Part shown: piece by piece, positions 32,706-40,993 of the stretch
Numbering within the stretch: the stretch's first letter is position 1
Layout: each line of letters opens with the position of its first letter
Notes under the pieces: generated by a model
Told to the model about the DNA's origin: nothing
Database searches by the model: none
Seen by the model: the letters and a program-made list of their open reading frames with translations, nothing else
NCBI RefSeq assembly: GCF_003751945.1
Contig: NZ_RJKL01000001.1
Location: 7,458,501-7,522,500, forward strand
Direction of reading: 5' to 3'
From: Couchioplanes caeruleus
GTDB taxonomy: Bacteria; Actinomycetota; Actinomycetes; Mycobacteriales; Micromonosporaceae
DNA: 64,000 bases
Translations under genes and position numbers: made by a program

Positions 32706-32901
32706 CGGCCTGCGAGGTGCGGGCCGGAGTCCGGGTCGCTTGAACCGGCTGATCAGGAGGGCGGCAAGCCGAAGGTCTGCCGCTGGTGATGTGGATGCCC
32801 AGCTCTACGGCATCCGCCTGCGGGCACAACGTGGCATTGATCAACGGGCCGTGGCGTGGCGTCGCTGGTGCATAGTCAGGGGGAGAGGACGGCATCACGA
32901 C

Positions 32902-33576
32902 ATGCAAGAACCGAATCTCGAAAGCCTGGCCCGTATCGCCTCCGGCGGTGATCTGGCCGCCCTGAACGTGCTTCTTGTGATGGTCCGGCCCGAGGTTCTC
33001 CGGCTGTGTACCCGCATGTTGTCCAACCGGGAGGACGCGGAGGAGGCGTGCCAGGACACGCTGTTGGCGATGGCCCGGGGACTTCCCGGTTTCCAGGGGC
33101 GTTCCGCGTTCCGTACATGGCTGTATCGGCTCGCCGCCAACCGGGCCCGTTCCACCTACCGGCGTTCGGGCTCCCGCCGGCCCACCGCCGGCCTCGATGT
33201 GCTCTACGGCATCGCGGATGCCCGCCGGACGAGTGTCGTTGCGATGACGCGACGGGATCTGCTCGACGCCATGAGCGAACTGAAGGCAGAGCTGGCAGAG
33301 GCGGTCGCCCTCCGCGATCTGATCGGTCTCAGCTACGGCGAGATCGCGGTGCTCCAGCACGTGCCGGAGGGCACCGTGAAGTCGCGAATACACAAGGCGA
33401 GACTGCAATTGCGCAGGCGGCTGGGGAACGACGATGCAGATCCTGTCGCGGTCGCCGACCGTGGATCATCGGGCGAGGCGCCCACTGAGGAGGGCGCCGC
33501 AGTCCCGGGAGCGGATCGGCCAGGCGTGGCGGCGGCCGGTCGAACCGGCCGCCGCGGCGCGGCGCCTGGACGGTAG
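32902..33576 (+). CDS. ECF-type RNA polymerase sigma factor
   Basis: About 224 residues. Sigma region 2 is seen in the DAEEACQDTLLAMARGL and RSAFRTWLYRLAANRARSTY segments, and region 4 in LSYGEIAVLQHVPEGTVKSR followed by a basic helix. The C-terminal 45 residues are low-complexity and beyond the usual sigma-70 family-2/4 core. No anti-sigma factor is adjacent, so its control is unclear. ATG 32902 begins the conserved part and lies downstream of a GGGGGAGAGGA stretch; a TTG at 32740 would add an Arg-rich extension that I discount. Confidence 0.9.
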   Translation: MQEPNLESLARIASGGDLAALNVLLVMVRPEVLRLCTRMLSNREDAEEACQDTLLAMARGLPGFQGRSAFRTWLYRLAANRARSTYRRSGSRRPTAGLDVLYGIADARRTSVVAMTRRDLLDAMSELKAELAEAVALRDLIGLSYGEIAVLQHVPEGTVKSRIHKARLQLRRRLGNDDADPVAVADRGSSGEAPTEEGAAVPGADRPGVAAAGRTGRRGAAPGR

Positions 33577-33587
33577 GAGACGCTGGT

Positions 33588-33839
33588 ATGTCGGAGAGCT
33601 CGGGACAGGTGACTCTGCGGTCGATCACGTCAGGCAACCGACAGGCCGTGGAAGATCTTCGGGTACTGCCCGAACAGGGAGACTTCGTGGACGGCGTCAG
33701 CCGCTCGCTGGCTGAAGCGGCTGTCAAACGGCATGCGGGCGACGGGTCGCCCCTTGGTTTCTACCTGAAGTACGGGTTCCGGCCCACAGGACAGATGTTC
33801 GACAGGGAGCAGGTCCTTGATCTTCCCCTGATGCGCTGA
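33588..33839 (+). pseudogene. GNAT acetyltransferase remnant with internal deletion
   Basis: The 83-residue frame joins the start of a GNAT protein (VTLRSITSGNRQAVEDLRV, a first strand and helix) directly to its end (LGFYLKYGFRPTGQMF, the last conserved strand). The middle, which in the family carries the acetyl-CoA-binding Q/RxxGxG/A loop, is absent, about 70-80 residues short of a normal 150-170-residue enzyme. The frame is kept, so a small protein may still be made, but it cannot bind acetyl-CoA in the usual way. It lies 11 bp after the sigma factor gene. Confidence 0.7.
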
Positions 33840-33844
33840 GCTCG

Positions 33845-34855
33845 CTAGTGCCACACTCTGAACTTGACTGTCTGGATCTCCGGATCGATGTAGTCGACGT
33901 CATACAACACCAGGTAGCGGGCGTTGTCGGGAACGTTGCGCGCCAGCACGGTGCGTCGTGCGCCGCACGCGGTCACCGGTTCGGTGTAGGTGAGGGAGCC
34001 GTCGACCAGTGGCCAGAACGCGAGCCGGAAGGTCTGGCATCGGTCCGATGGGTTCGCCGGGTCTACGACGTGGGAGACGCTGATCGTCGTGCAGCGCGAG
34101 GTCGGCGTCGTCAGTTCTTCGGTGGCGACCCGGCCGGCTTCGTAGAATCCGCTGTCCGGCCGGATCGGAACACATCCGCGGTGTGCGGGGGAGCGCGGCG
34201 CGACGGTCAGCGTATGCACCGCTTTGTCGACGACGGTCTGCCAGGCGGTGTAGCGGGTCTCGCCCGGCTCGGCGGTGGTGTGAACCGAGATCAGGCTCTG
34301 CCCGAGGCGGAGGACGTACCCGTACTGTCTGGTTCCCGCCAGGTACAGGCCCGCACCGGTGCTGGAGGTCTCGAACCGGACGGCGCGCCGTGCGCCCACG
34401 GTGGTCTGCTCCCACAGGAGCGTGTGCTCGAATTCTGTGTCGGTCCGGCTCGGCGGTGCCGGCACCCGCTTGGCGTTCAGGGCGGTCAGCGGGTATTCGC
34501 TCTCGGCCGGAATGGTGAACGGGTCCGGGTGGAACTGCGCGCAAACCTCTTCCGGCCGGATCTGAGTGGTGTGCCAGGTTCCCGGGTATCCGATGGAGTA
34601 GTTCTCGGTGACATTCACGCAGCGCTTCCAGCCGCGCGGCAACGACATGTTCGCCGCAGGCAGGGAGCGTGCTGCCTGCGAGGCGGTGACCACGTCGGCG
34701 GCGCCGGGCAGGCTCGATACGGCGGCCGGGGGCAGGCCCTCGGCCGCGCCGGCTTCAGCCGGTCGGCCGCATGCGGCGATGCCCAGCGCGCTCGCGCCGG
34801 CCACGGCGGCGACCAGGAACCAGGAGGTGGGGATACTCGAACGAGGCGTACGCAT
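33845..34855 (-). CDS. Secreted lipoprotein of unknown function
   Basis: A 336-residue protein with a lipoprotein signal: a positively charged start, a hydrophobic core, and a lipobox ending LGIAAC, so the mature protein would be lipid-anchored at cysteine 29. Four further cysteines in the mature part suggest disulfides. I recognise no catalytic domain. A good ribosome site (GAAGGAGAT) precedes ATG 34855. The gene converges on the GNAT remnant with only five bases between stops, and no terminator hairpin is visible there. Confidence 0.85.
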   Translation of the reverse strand: MRTPRSSIPTSWFLVAAVAGASALGIAACGRPAEAGAAEGLPPAAVSSLPGAADVVTASQAARSLPAANMSLPRGWKRCVNVTENYSIGYPGTWHTTQIRPEEVCAQFHPDPFTIPAESEYPLTALNAKRVPAPPSRTDTEFEHTLLWEQTTVGARRAVRFETSSTGAGLYLAGTRQYGYVLRLGQSLISVHTTAEPGETRYTAWQTVVDKAVHTLTVAPRSPAHRGCVPIRPDSGFYEAGRVATEELTTPTSRCTTISVSHVVDPANPSDRCQTFRLAFWPLVDGSLTYTEPVTACGARRTVLARNVPDNARYLVLYDVDYIDPEIQTVKFRVWH

Positions 34856-35059
34856 GACCTATCTCCTTCGTCGTGTGGAACTCTTACCGGGTTAGTCACC
34901 TCACCGGGGGTCTTGGTTCGCTCCACATCCGGTCGGTTTTGGGCAATCCGAGTCGACGGTCGCCGGCACTGTGGCGAGTGGCGCCGGGTTCGATTGCCCA
35001 TCCCTGGCAGTGCGCCGGATGAAGATCGTCTTCTGGATCCGTGCATGATTCCCAGCGGT

Positions 35060-35557
35060 GGCGCGCATTTTTCCTGCGGTGAGCCGGCACGCTCCTTCCT
35101 ACCGCGATTGGCTTCTGCAGGTCGCCGGTGCGACTGCTGTATTCGAAGGCGACGGCGCTTCCAGCGCGGGCACGCGTCGCCACCGCCGCGACCGGTCTCG
35201 CGCCGGCGGGAAGCGTGACGGCCACATCGCCCGGACCGATGACCGAGTCCACGTCACCGCGCTGGCGGCACGCGGGTCCGTCACCGCTTACAGGTCGAGG
35301 ATCAGGGCGGCCGGATGCCCGGTCAGACTCTTGTGTATCGCGGCGTGAGCGGCGTTCTGCAGGCGGTGGCCCCACGTACCGTGCACAGCAAGCGTGATCA
35401 CCGATGTCTCCACGTCCAAGCTGACGTCGATGCCGTCGCCCTGGACCGGGTCGTGGCGATCCAACAGATAGGGGGACTGCACATCAGGGCAACGAGTCCG
35501 CCCCGCCGACGAAGCCGCCCCCCACGGCAACGACTCGCACTGTGCATTAAGCGACAA
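35060..35557 (-). pseudogene. Probable decayed STAS-domain gene
   Basis: The frame 35557-35288 ends in HPAALILDL and then a TAA, a point where STAS proteins normally continue with Ser/Thr and a DPRGA-like turn. Directly after the stop, in the same frame, AVTDPRAASAVTW continues that pattern; a further shift then favours a different frame (GDVAVTLPAGARPVAAVATR). This fits a STAS-domain (anti-anti-sigma-like) protein broken by a nonsense codon and at least one frameshift. The match is by eye and short, so confidence is limited. The rest of 34856-35659 shows nothing convincing. Confidence 0.4.
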
Positions 35558-35659
35558 TCCGGGTTTACCCAGCTCTGGCCACCGCAGAACGTCTCATCAC
35601 GGCCGGCAACCGCTTCGCCAGACCCGCTGCCGCTGCGTCGGCCTGACGCGCGTGCCGGG

Positions 35660-36337
35660 TCAGTGGAGGGGTTCAACCGCTCGGGCCGGCTGCCGCCGTT
35701 GCGCTGCTGTGGCGGGCATCCGGTGTGGCATGTTCCAGCCCGCTGCCAGGCGGGACGGGTACACGTTGCGTCCTTCGCCGAAGAACTCGGTGAACTTCAT
35801 GATCAGCGGGTCCCAGCGCACGGGGTCGACGTGGGAGGTGCCCGGTATCAGCAGGCGCTCTTCCACGTGGGTGCGCAGGACCTCGACCTCGAAGGCGGTG
35901 GCGTCGACGGCCGGCGCGCCGAACGCGCGGGTGGACATCACCCGGCACTCCAACTGGATGGGGCACTGCATGACGCGGTCGGGTCCGACGACGTCCGACG
36001 GCTGGGCGCTGAGACCGGCGACCGTGAACTTGTCCGACACGTACCGGTAGCCCTGCCGGCGCTTGTAGTCGGGCACGTCGCGGCGTCCGGTGGTCAGCGC
36101 CAACCGGTCGACGGCGTCGACGAGGGCGGCGTGGGGCAGGTTGAGCACCGCCTCGCCGTCGCGCTCGAGGTTCGCGGCGGTCTGGCTGTGGTTGCCGAGG
36201 CCGAGCAGGCAGGACCGGCCGAGCCACCAGGCTGACGACATCGGCGCCAGGTTGGTGGTGCCGTCGTCGTTGCGGCTGCTGATCACTACGACAGGGGTGC
36301 CGAAGTACAACACCTTGAGGTCGGGTACGACGTGCAT
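35660..36337 (-). CDS. Flavin reductase-like (FMN-binding split barrel) protein
   Basis: About 225 residues of the flavin-reductase-like family: VLYFGTPVVVISSRNDDGTTNLAPMSS is the conserved N-terminal strand-turn with the flavin-contacting TNLAPMSS, followed by a C-terminal region (RNVYPSRLAAGWNMPH) of the type found in stand-alone members. I chose ATG 36337 because GAGAGG lies six bases upstream. These proteins either supply reduced flavin to monooxygenases or carry out their own reductions. It is on the same strand as the tetR-alkB pair upstream, 125 bp away. A role with the flavin hydroxylase of the PBD cluster is conceivable but unsupported. Confidence 0.8.
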   Translation of the reverse strand: MHVVPDLKVLYFGTPVVVISSRNDDGTTNLAPMSSAWWLGRSCLLGLGNHSQTAANLERDGEAVLNLPHAALVDAVDRLALTTGRRDVPDYKRRQGYRYVSDKFTVAGLSAQPSDVVGPDRVMQCPIQLECRVMSTRAFGAPAVDATAFEVEVLRTHVEERLLIPGTSHVDPVRWDPLIMKFTEFFGEGRNVYPSRLAAGWNMPHRMPATAAQRRQPARAVEPLH

Positions 36338-36462
36338 CTGGTGCCTCTCGCCGGTTCGACGGGAAAGAGCGGCAACCGGGTTCGGCATGCCGCGCCGCAA
36401 CCATGCCCGCCGGTGGTCCGTTGCTGCTGGCGGCTTTCGGACGACGCGTTCCGCCGCACGTC

Positions 36463-37053
36463 CTACCGCAGGAGCCGAACGAATACCTCAGCCAGGTCTG
36501 CCGCTGCGGTGGCCGGGGGAGCGAGTGGCAACACGATGTGGCTGACCGTGAGACGGATGATCGACTCGCCGGCCAGCGAGAGGGTTGCCGGGTCGGCGTC
36601 GGGAAGGTGAGCGGCGGCCCATTCCTGAACCGCCGCACCGGCGGCCTGCAGGACGGCCTCCGCGCGGGTGGTCAGGTACGGCAGTAGCTCGTCCGCGCCT
36701 CCGCGTGCACTGGTGAGAATGGCTCGTACCAGCGGATTGTCGGCAGCCTCCTGAAGCGAGTGCAGAATGGCGGCGTACGCCGCGCCGCGCACATCTGCAC
36801 CCTGAGCGAAGAGTTCCTTGCGGACCGCGGCGACGAAGTGCTCGACCTCGGTGAGGGCGAGAGCCTGCGCCAGGCCGGAACGTCCTTCGAACTCGTTGTA
36901 GACGGTCTGCCGGCTGACGCCGACACACTTGGCGACGTCCACCATGCGCACGTTCTCCCAGCCATGCGCGATCGTCAGCTCGCGGGCGGCCGCGATCAGC
37001 GACTCGCGAAGCCGCGTCCGATTCGCCGCGCGGTACGAGGGTGCGGATGTCAT
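36463..37053 (-). CDS. TetR-family transcriptional regulator
   Basis: A 196-residue protein with an N-terminal TetR helix-turn-helix (residues 12-60, including DVAKCVGVSRQTVYNEFEGR) and a divergent ligand-binding C-terminal domain. It starts 12 bp after the alkB stop and is almost certainly co-transcribed with it. In actinobacteria, alkB is commonly followed by a tetR-type gene that controls it in response to alkanes or fatty acyl-CoA; an operator candidate sits just upstream of alkB at 38220-38244. Confidence 0.93.
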   Translation of the reverse strand: MTSAPSYRAANRTRLRESLIAAARELTIAHGWENVRMVDVAKCVGVSRQTVYNEFEGRSGLAQALALTEVEHFVAAVRKELFAQGADVRGAAYAAILHSLQEAADNPLVRAILTSARGGADELLPYLTTRAEAVLQAAGAAVQEWAAAHLPDADPATLSLAGESIIRLTVSHIVLPLAPPATAAADLAEVFVRLLR

Positions 37054-37065
37054 AGCGACTTGAGC

Positions 37066-38217
37066 CTAGATGTGTCGTCCAGCCGGGTGCGCGGGCCGGT
37101 AGCCGGGCGCGGTGTTGGCCAGCGAGACGTTCCCGCCGTAGTGGGCGACGACCCGGTGGTCCATCACCCGCCGCCACAGTGGTGGGACGAGGGCGAGGAG
37201 CAGCATCGTGGCGTAGCCGGCCGGCAACTGCGGTGAGGCGTCGAAGCTGCGCAAGGTCTGGTAGCGGCGCAGCGGGTTGGCGTGGTGATCGCTGTGGCGC
37301 TGGAGCTGGAAGAGGAAGACGTTGGTGGTCAGGCGGTCGCTGTTCCAGCTATGGCGGGGGTCCACCTTCTCGTACCGGCCGGCGGCGTTGCGCTGGCGCA
37401 GCAGCCCGTAGTGCTCCAGGTAGTTGACCGCCTCGAGGACCGAGAATCCGACGACGGCCTGCAGGACGAGAAAGGGCAGCACCCGCGGGCCGAAGGCCGC
37501 GGTCAGGAGGGCGAACATCGCCACGGTCATGGCCCAGGCGTGCAGGATCTCGTTGCGTACGGTCCATGGCGTGCGGCCGCGGAGCCGGTGCCGGGAGGTC
37601 TCGAGCCGCCAGGCCGAGCGCAGGCTGCCCAGCACCGTGCGGGGCCAGAACCGGTAGAAACTCTCGCCGAGTCGTGAGCTCGCGGGGTCCTCAGGGGTGG
37701 CCACCCTGACGTGGTGACCGCGGTTGTGCTCGACGAAGAAGTGGCCGTAGCCGGTCGGCGCCAAGGCGATCTTCGACAGCCAGCGTTCGACATTCTCGCG
37801 CTTGTGGCCGAGCTCGTGGGCGGTGTTGATGGCGATGCCGTTGACCAGTCCGGCGGTCAGCACCAGGCCGACGGCGCCTGCCGGGCCGGGGCCCCGGATC
37901 CACACCGCACACGCCATGACCAGCGCGGCGAATTGGGCGGGCAGGAAGAGATAGGTGATCCACCGGTAGTACGGCGAGGCCTGCAGGGCAGGCACCGCGT
38001 CCTCCGGGGGGTTCGCGCGGTCGTCGCCGATGAGCACGTCGACGACCGGTATGAGGCCGAGGACGAAGACCGGGGTCAGCCACCAGGCCCATGGCCAGCC
38101 GGTCGTGGCGGCCAGGAGCAGTGCGGCGAACGGTAGGGCGGGGACCACGAGGGCGAGCGGCCAGAGCGGGCGCTTCGTGTCGCGCCACAGGGATTCAGCG
38201 ACGTCCATGCGGCCCAT
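37066..38217 (-). CDS. alkB: Alkane 1-monooxygenase AlkB-like
   Basis: A 383-residue integral membrane non-heme di-iron enzyme that hydroxylates the terminal methyl of alkanes using rubredoxin-supplied electrons. The histidine boxes are all visible: HELGHK, EHNRGHH, NYLEHYGL and LQRHSDHHA. There is no fused or adjacent rubredoxin, so electron supply must come from elsewhere. Two starts are possible: ATG 38217 or ATG 38208; neither has a clear ribosome site, which suggests a leaderless or near-leaderless transcript. It heads an operon with the tetR gene. Confidence 0.93.
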   Translation of the reverse strand: MGRMDVAESLWRDTKRPLWPLALVVPALPFAALLLAATTGWPWAWWLTPVFVLGLIPVVDVLIGDDRANPPEDAVPALQASPYYRWITYLFLPAQFAALVMACAVWIRGPGPAGAVGLVLTAGLVNGIAINTAHELGHKRENVERWLSKIALAPTGYGHFFVEHNRGHHVRVATPEDPASSRLGESFYRFWPRTVLGSLRSAWRLETSRHRLRGRTPWTVRNEILHAWAMTVAMFALLTAAFGPRVLPFLVLQAVVGFSVLEAVNYLEHYGLLRQRNAAGRYEKVDPRHSWNSDRLTTNVFLFQLQRHSDHHANPLRRYQTLRSFDASPQLPAGYATMLLLALVPPLWRRVMDHRVVAHYGGNVSLANTAPGYRPAHPAGRHI

Positions 38218-38219
38218 GG

Positions 38220-38244
38220 TTTACACAGAGGGCCATCGTGTCAA
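38220..38244. promoter_or_regulatory. Candidate TetR operator at the alkB promoter
   Basis: On the minus strand TTGACAC (38244-38238) is mirrored after 11 bases by GTGTAAA (38226-38220), six of seven positions matching. The TTGACA part also looks like a -35 box. The site sits immediately upstream of the alkB start, where binding by the co-encoded TetR protein would block transcription. Confidence 0.4.
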
Positions 38245-38273
38245 GTACGCGCCTGATGGGCTGGCATGAACGG

Positions 38274-38350
38274 TCAGCCTGGCGGCCCGCCGACCAGGCC
38301 GGTGTCGTAGGCGGCGATGACGAGCTGGGACCGAACGCGGGCCTCCGGTC
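38274..38350 (-). pseudogene. NarL/LuxR-type response regulator tail remnant
   Basis: On the minus strand the translation RVRSQLVIAAYDTGLV ends a few residues later at GGPPG and a stop. This is very like the last helix and C-terminus of NarL-family response regulators, which commonly end in an AYETGLV-type sequence. Upstream of it the frame carries no receiver or full helix-turn-helix, so only a stub remains. The rest of the 38218-38508 interval shows no other gene. Confidence 0.4.
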
Positions 38351-38508
38351 GGCACCGAGGTCCACTACTACGTCGCCTGGCGCGACGTCGGATGGCATCG
38401 CGTTCATACCCCTCGGCGTCGCCGTGCTGCGCGACGGACCACGACCGAGCATCCGCGCACTATTGTGGATCGTCGTGCTCCTCGCCCTGTTCGTCCTCGG
38501 TCAATTCC

Positions 38509-39756
38509 ATGCCCCCCGTGGGTGAGCGCCGGCGCTGGCTGGTCCTGGTCGTCGGCATGCTGGCGATGACCGCCGGCAGCACGTTCCAGTTCGGGATGGC
38601 CTACCTGATCCCCGCATTCCGGGACGAGGGCCTCTCCCTGGAACAGGCCGGCGTCCTGGTCGCCTGCCCCACCGCCGGCGTGATGCTCACCCTCATTGCC
38701 TGGGGCGCCGCGGCGGACCGGTGGGGCGAGCGTGTCGTGCTGTCCACAGGCCTCGGGTCGGCCGGCCTTGTCCTGCTCGCCGCCCGTGGGGCGCAGGGCA
38801 CGGCGAGCCTGGCCGTGTACCTGGCGCTGGCCGGCGCGGCCGGCGGCTCGGTGCTGGCGAGCGGCCGGCTCATCCTCGGCTGGTTCGCGCGGCACGAGCG
38901 TGCCTTGGCGATGGGCATCAGGCAGAGTGCGCAGCCGATGGGCCTCGCGCTGGCCGCTTCCACGCTGCCGGCCCTCGCGACCGGTGGCACCGACGTACCA
39001 CTGTTGTTCCTCGCTGGGTTGTTCCTGGCCGCGGCGACGGCAGCCTTACTGCTTGTCCGCGATCCCGCCCCACAGCCGTCCGCCGCCGGCCCGGAGGCAG
39101 CCGGTCCGAAGCCGACCTCGACGTCGCCCTACCGCGCTCCCCATCTGTGGCGCATCCACGCCGCCAGCACGCTTCTGGTCATTCCCCAGTTCGCGGTCAC
39201 CACGTTCGCGCTCGTGTTCCTCACCGACGTCCGTGGCTGGACGGTCCTCGACGCCGGGTACCTGCTGGCCGGTGCCCAGGCTTGCGGCGCCCTCGGCCGC
39301 CTCGGGGCGGGCTACTGGTCCGACCGCACCGACAGCCGCCTGAGGCCCATGCGAGCCATCGCGATCGCTACCGGCGTGGGAATGCTGGCGCTGGCCGTCG
39401 CCGCCGCGGCCGGATCGAGTCTGGCGGTGCCCCTCCTGCTGTCCCTGGCGGTAGTGGCGGTGAGCAGCAACGGGTTGTCCTTTACCGCGGTCGCCGAGTA
39501 CGCGGGCTCCGCGTGGGCCGGCCGAGCCCTCGGCATCCAGACCACGGGCCAGAACGTCCTGACGGCCGCCACTCCGCCGGTCCTGGCCCTGGCGATCGGG
39601 GCTACGGGCTTCGCGCCGAGCTTCGCCGTGGTAGCCGCATTCCCCCTTGTCGCCGCGATGGTCGTGCCGGTAGCGGCCGAGCGGGCCGCGACCGCCGCCC
39701 AGGCCGGCCACCCGGCGCGGCGTCATTCTCGCGGCGATGTGGGGTCCAGGTCGTAG
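38509..39756 (+). CDS. MFS transporter, probable PBD exporter
   Basis: A 415-residue polytopic protein with about 12 membrane segments of the major facilitator superfamily. The loop after helix 2 (GAAADRWGERVVL) matches the family's GxxxDRxGxR motif, and GYWSDRTDSRLRP in the second half repeats it. ATG 38509 begins the protein just before the first helix. Its 3' end overlaps the end of the convergent methyltransferase gene by 34 bp. Position at the edge of the PBD cluster suggests export of the product; the substrate is inferred. Confidence 0.85.
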   Translation: MPPVGERRRWLVLVVGMLAMTAGSTFQFGMAYLIPAFRDEGLSLEQAGVLVACPTAGVMLTLIAWGAAADRWGERVVLSTGLGSAGLVLLAARGAQGTASLAVYLALAGAAGGSVLASGRLILGWFARHERALAMGIRQSAQPMGLALAASTLPALATGGTDVPLLFLAGLFLAAATAALLLVRDPAPQPSAAGPEAAGPKPTSTSPYRAPHLWRIHAASTLLVIPQFAVTTFALVFLTDVRGWTVLDAGYLLAGAQACGALGRLGAGYWSDRTDSRLRPMRAIAIATGVGMLALAVAAAAGSSLAVPLLLSLAVVAVSSNGLSFTAVAEYAGSAWAGRALGIQTTGQNVLTAATPPVLALAIGATGFAPSFAVVAAFPLVAAMVVPVAAERAATAAQAGHPARRHSRGDVGSRS

Positions 39757-40784
39757 AAGCACAGCCGTGGTCCGGCGCCCGGACGCAGGTAGATGTGCCG
39801 GCAGGGCAGCCCGGCCTGCGCGAAGACCGGCAGCCAGGCGTTGCGGTCGCGGGGCAGCCCCTGACCGGTCAGCACGTGGATCAGCAGGAAGTCGTCGTGG
39901 TTCTCCCGGTCCTCGTACAGCAGTTCCGGCTCGCCGACCAACAGCATCGTCAGGTCGGGAAGGCTGCGGGCGTAGCTGCGGAGGAGCTCCGCCACGGCGG
40001 CCTCGCCGTGGCGGAAGTGCTCGTGCAGCGCGCTGACGATGCACATGGCGTCGGCAGTGCGGCAGACCTCCGGCCAGGTCTCGGGGGCGAACGCGTCCGC
40101 CACGAAGAACTGGATCCGGTCGGCGACGCCGTGTTCGCGGGCCAGCTTCTCGGCGACCGCGATGGCCTCCGCCGAGTTGTCGAGGCCGATGCCGGTCAGT
40201 TGCCCGTCTCGCCGGCAGGCGTCGATGAGGAGCTGGCCACCGCCACACCCGGCGTCGAGGAGCGTCCGGATGCCGCGCTCCCGGGTCGCGGTCCTGATCG
40301 TGTCGCTGTGGAAGACCGAGAAGAGGGTGGCGCAGTGCCGGCCCAGCGCACCGCCGTCGCGGTGGACGTCCACGTCGTACCGCGCCTTGCCGGTCAACAG
40401 ATCTCCCATCCGTGCGGTCACGGTCCCGTACGCCCCCGCGTACACGCCGAGCCGGGCCAGGGACACTTCGGTCGTCAGCAGCTCGCCCCGGCGGCTCAGC
40501 CGGTAGCCGTCCGGCAGGTCGTCCACGACGCCGCGGACCACCAGGTACCGCAGCAGCCCGCGGACCAGCTCGATGTCGAAGCCGGACAGTGCGTCGACAT
40601 CCTCACGGCGGAGCCCGGCCCGGAGCTCGGCGAGCAGACCGGTCTCGGCGAGGGCGTGGACCGCCTGGCACAGATGCATCGCGCTGATGAGGTGCGGCAT
40701 TCCCGAGAGCTGGAAATCCTGCCAATCCCGCAACTGCGGCTGGGTCTTGAGTTCGACGAGCTGGTCGCCCGTATCGGTTCGCAC
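39723..40784 (-). CDS. SAM-dependent C-methyltransferase of 4-alkylproline pathway (LmbW-like)
   Basis: About 353 residues from GTG 40784, chosen because GGGAGGG sits six bases upstream. An N-terminal helical and winged-helix-like part is followed by a class I methyltransferase fold: TLLDAGCGGGQLLID is the SAM-binding glycine loop, GIGLDNSAEAI holds the acidic residue after strand 2. Length and context match the LmbW-type enzyme that adds the third side-chain carbon to the L-DOPA-derived ring in lincomycin, anthramycin and sibiromycin. Its presence predicts a three-carbon side chain rather than the two-carbon one of tomaymycin. It is divergent from the gamma-glutamyltransferase gene. Confidence 0.75.
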   Translation of the reverse strand: MRTDTGDQLVELKTQPQLRDWQDFQLSGMPHLISAMHLCQAVHALAETGLLAELRAGLRREDVDALSGFDIELVRGLLRYLVVRGVVDDLPDGYRLSRRGELLTTEVSLARLGVYAGAYGTVTARMGDLLTGKARYDVDVHRDGGALGRHCATLFSVFHSDTIRTATRERGIRTLLDAGCGGGQLLIDACRRDGQLTGIGLDNSAEAIAVAEKLAREHGVADRIQFFVADAFAPETWPEVCRTADAMCIVSALHEHFRHGEAAVAELLRSYARSLPDLTMLLVGEPELLYEDRENHDDFLLIHVLTGQGLPRDRNAWLPVFAQAGLPCRHIYLRPGAGPRLCFYDLDPTSPRE

Positions 40785-40993
40785 GACAATCCCTCCCTCT
40801 GGCTCCTGGCCTACCGTGATCCTCACCCATGGGGCCGTACGCATCCGCGATCGGACGGATTGCTGTGGCCGGCACCAACAACCTTGTGCCCATGCACCGC
40901 GTACGTGCACAGTGCCGCGCGGTCGTGCCAGGCTCGGCGGCGAGCGGTGAGCGTCGGGGCTTCGAGCACCCGGCGCCTTGCGGAGGGAGGATC

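Noticed and set aside
40785..40993. A copy of the GAAGATAT promoter element between the C-methyltransferase and gamma-glutamyltransferase genes
   Set aside because: I looked and found no such element in this divergent interval, so the shared control may not cover these genes.
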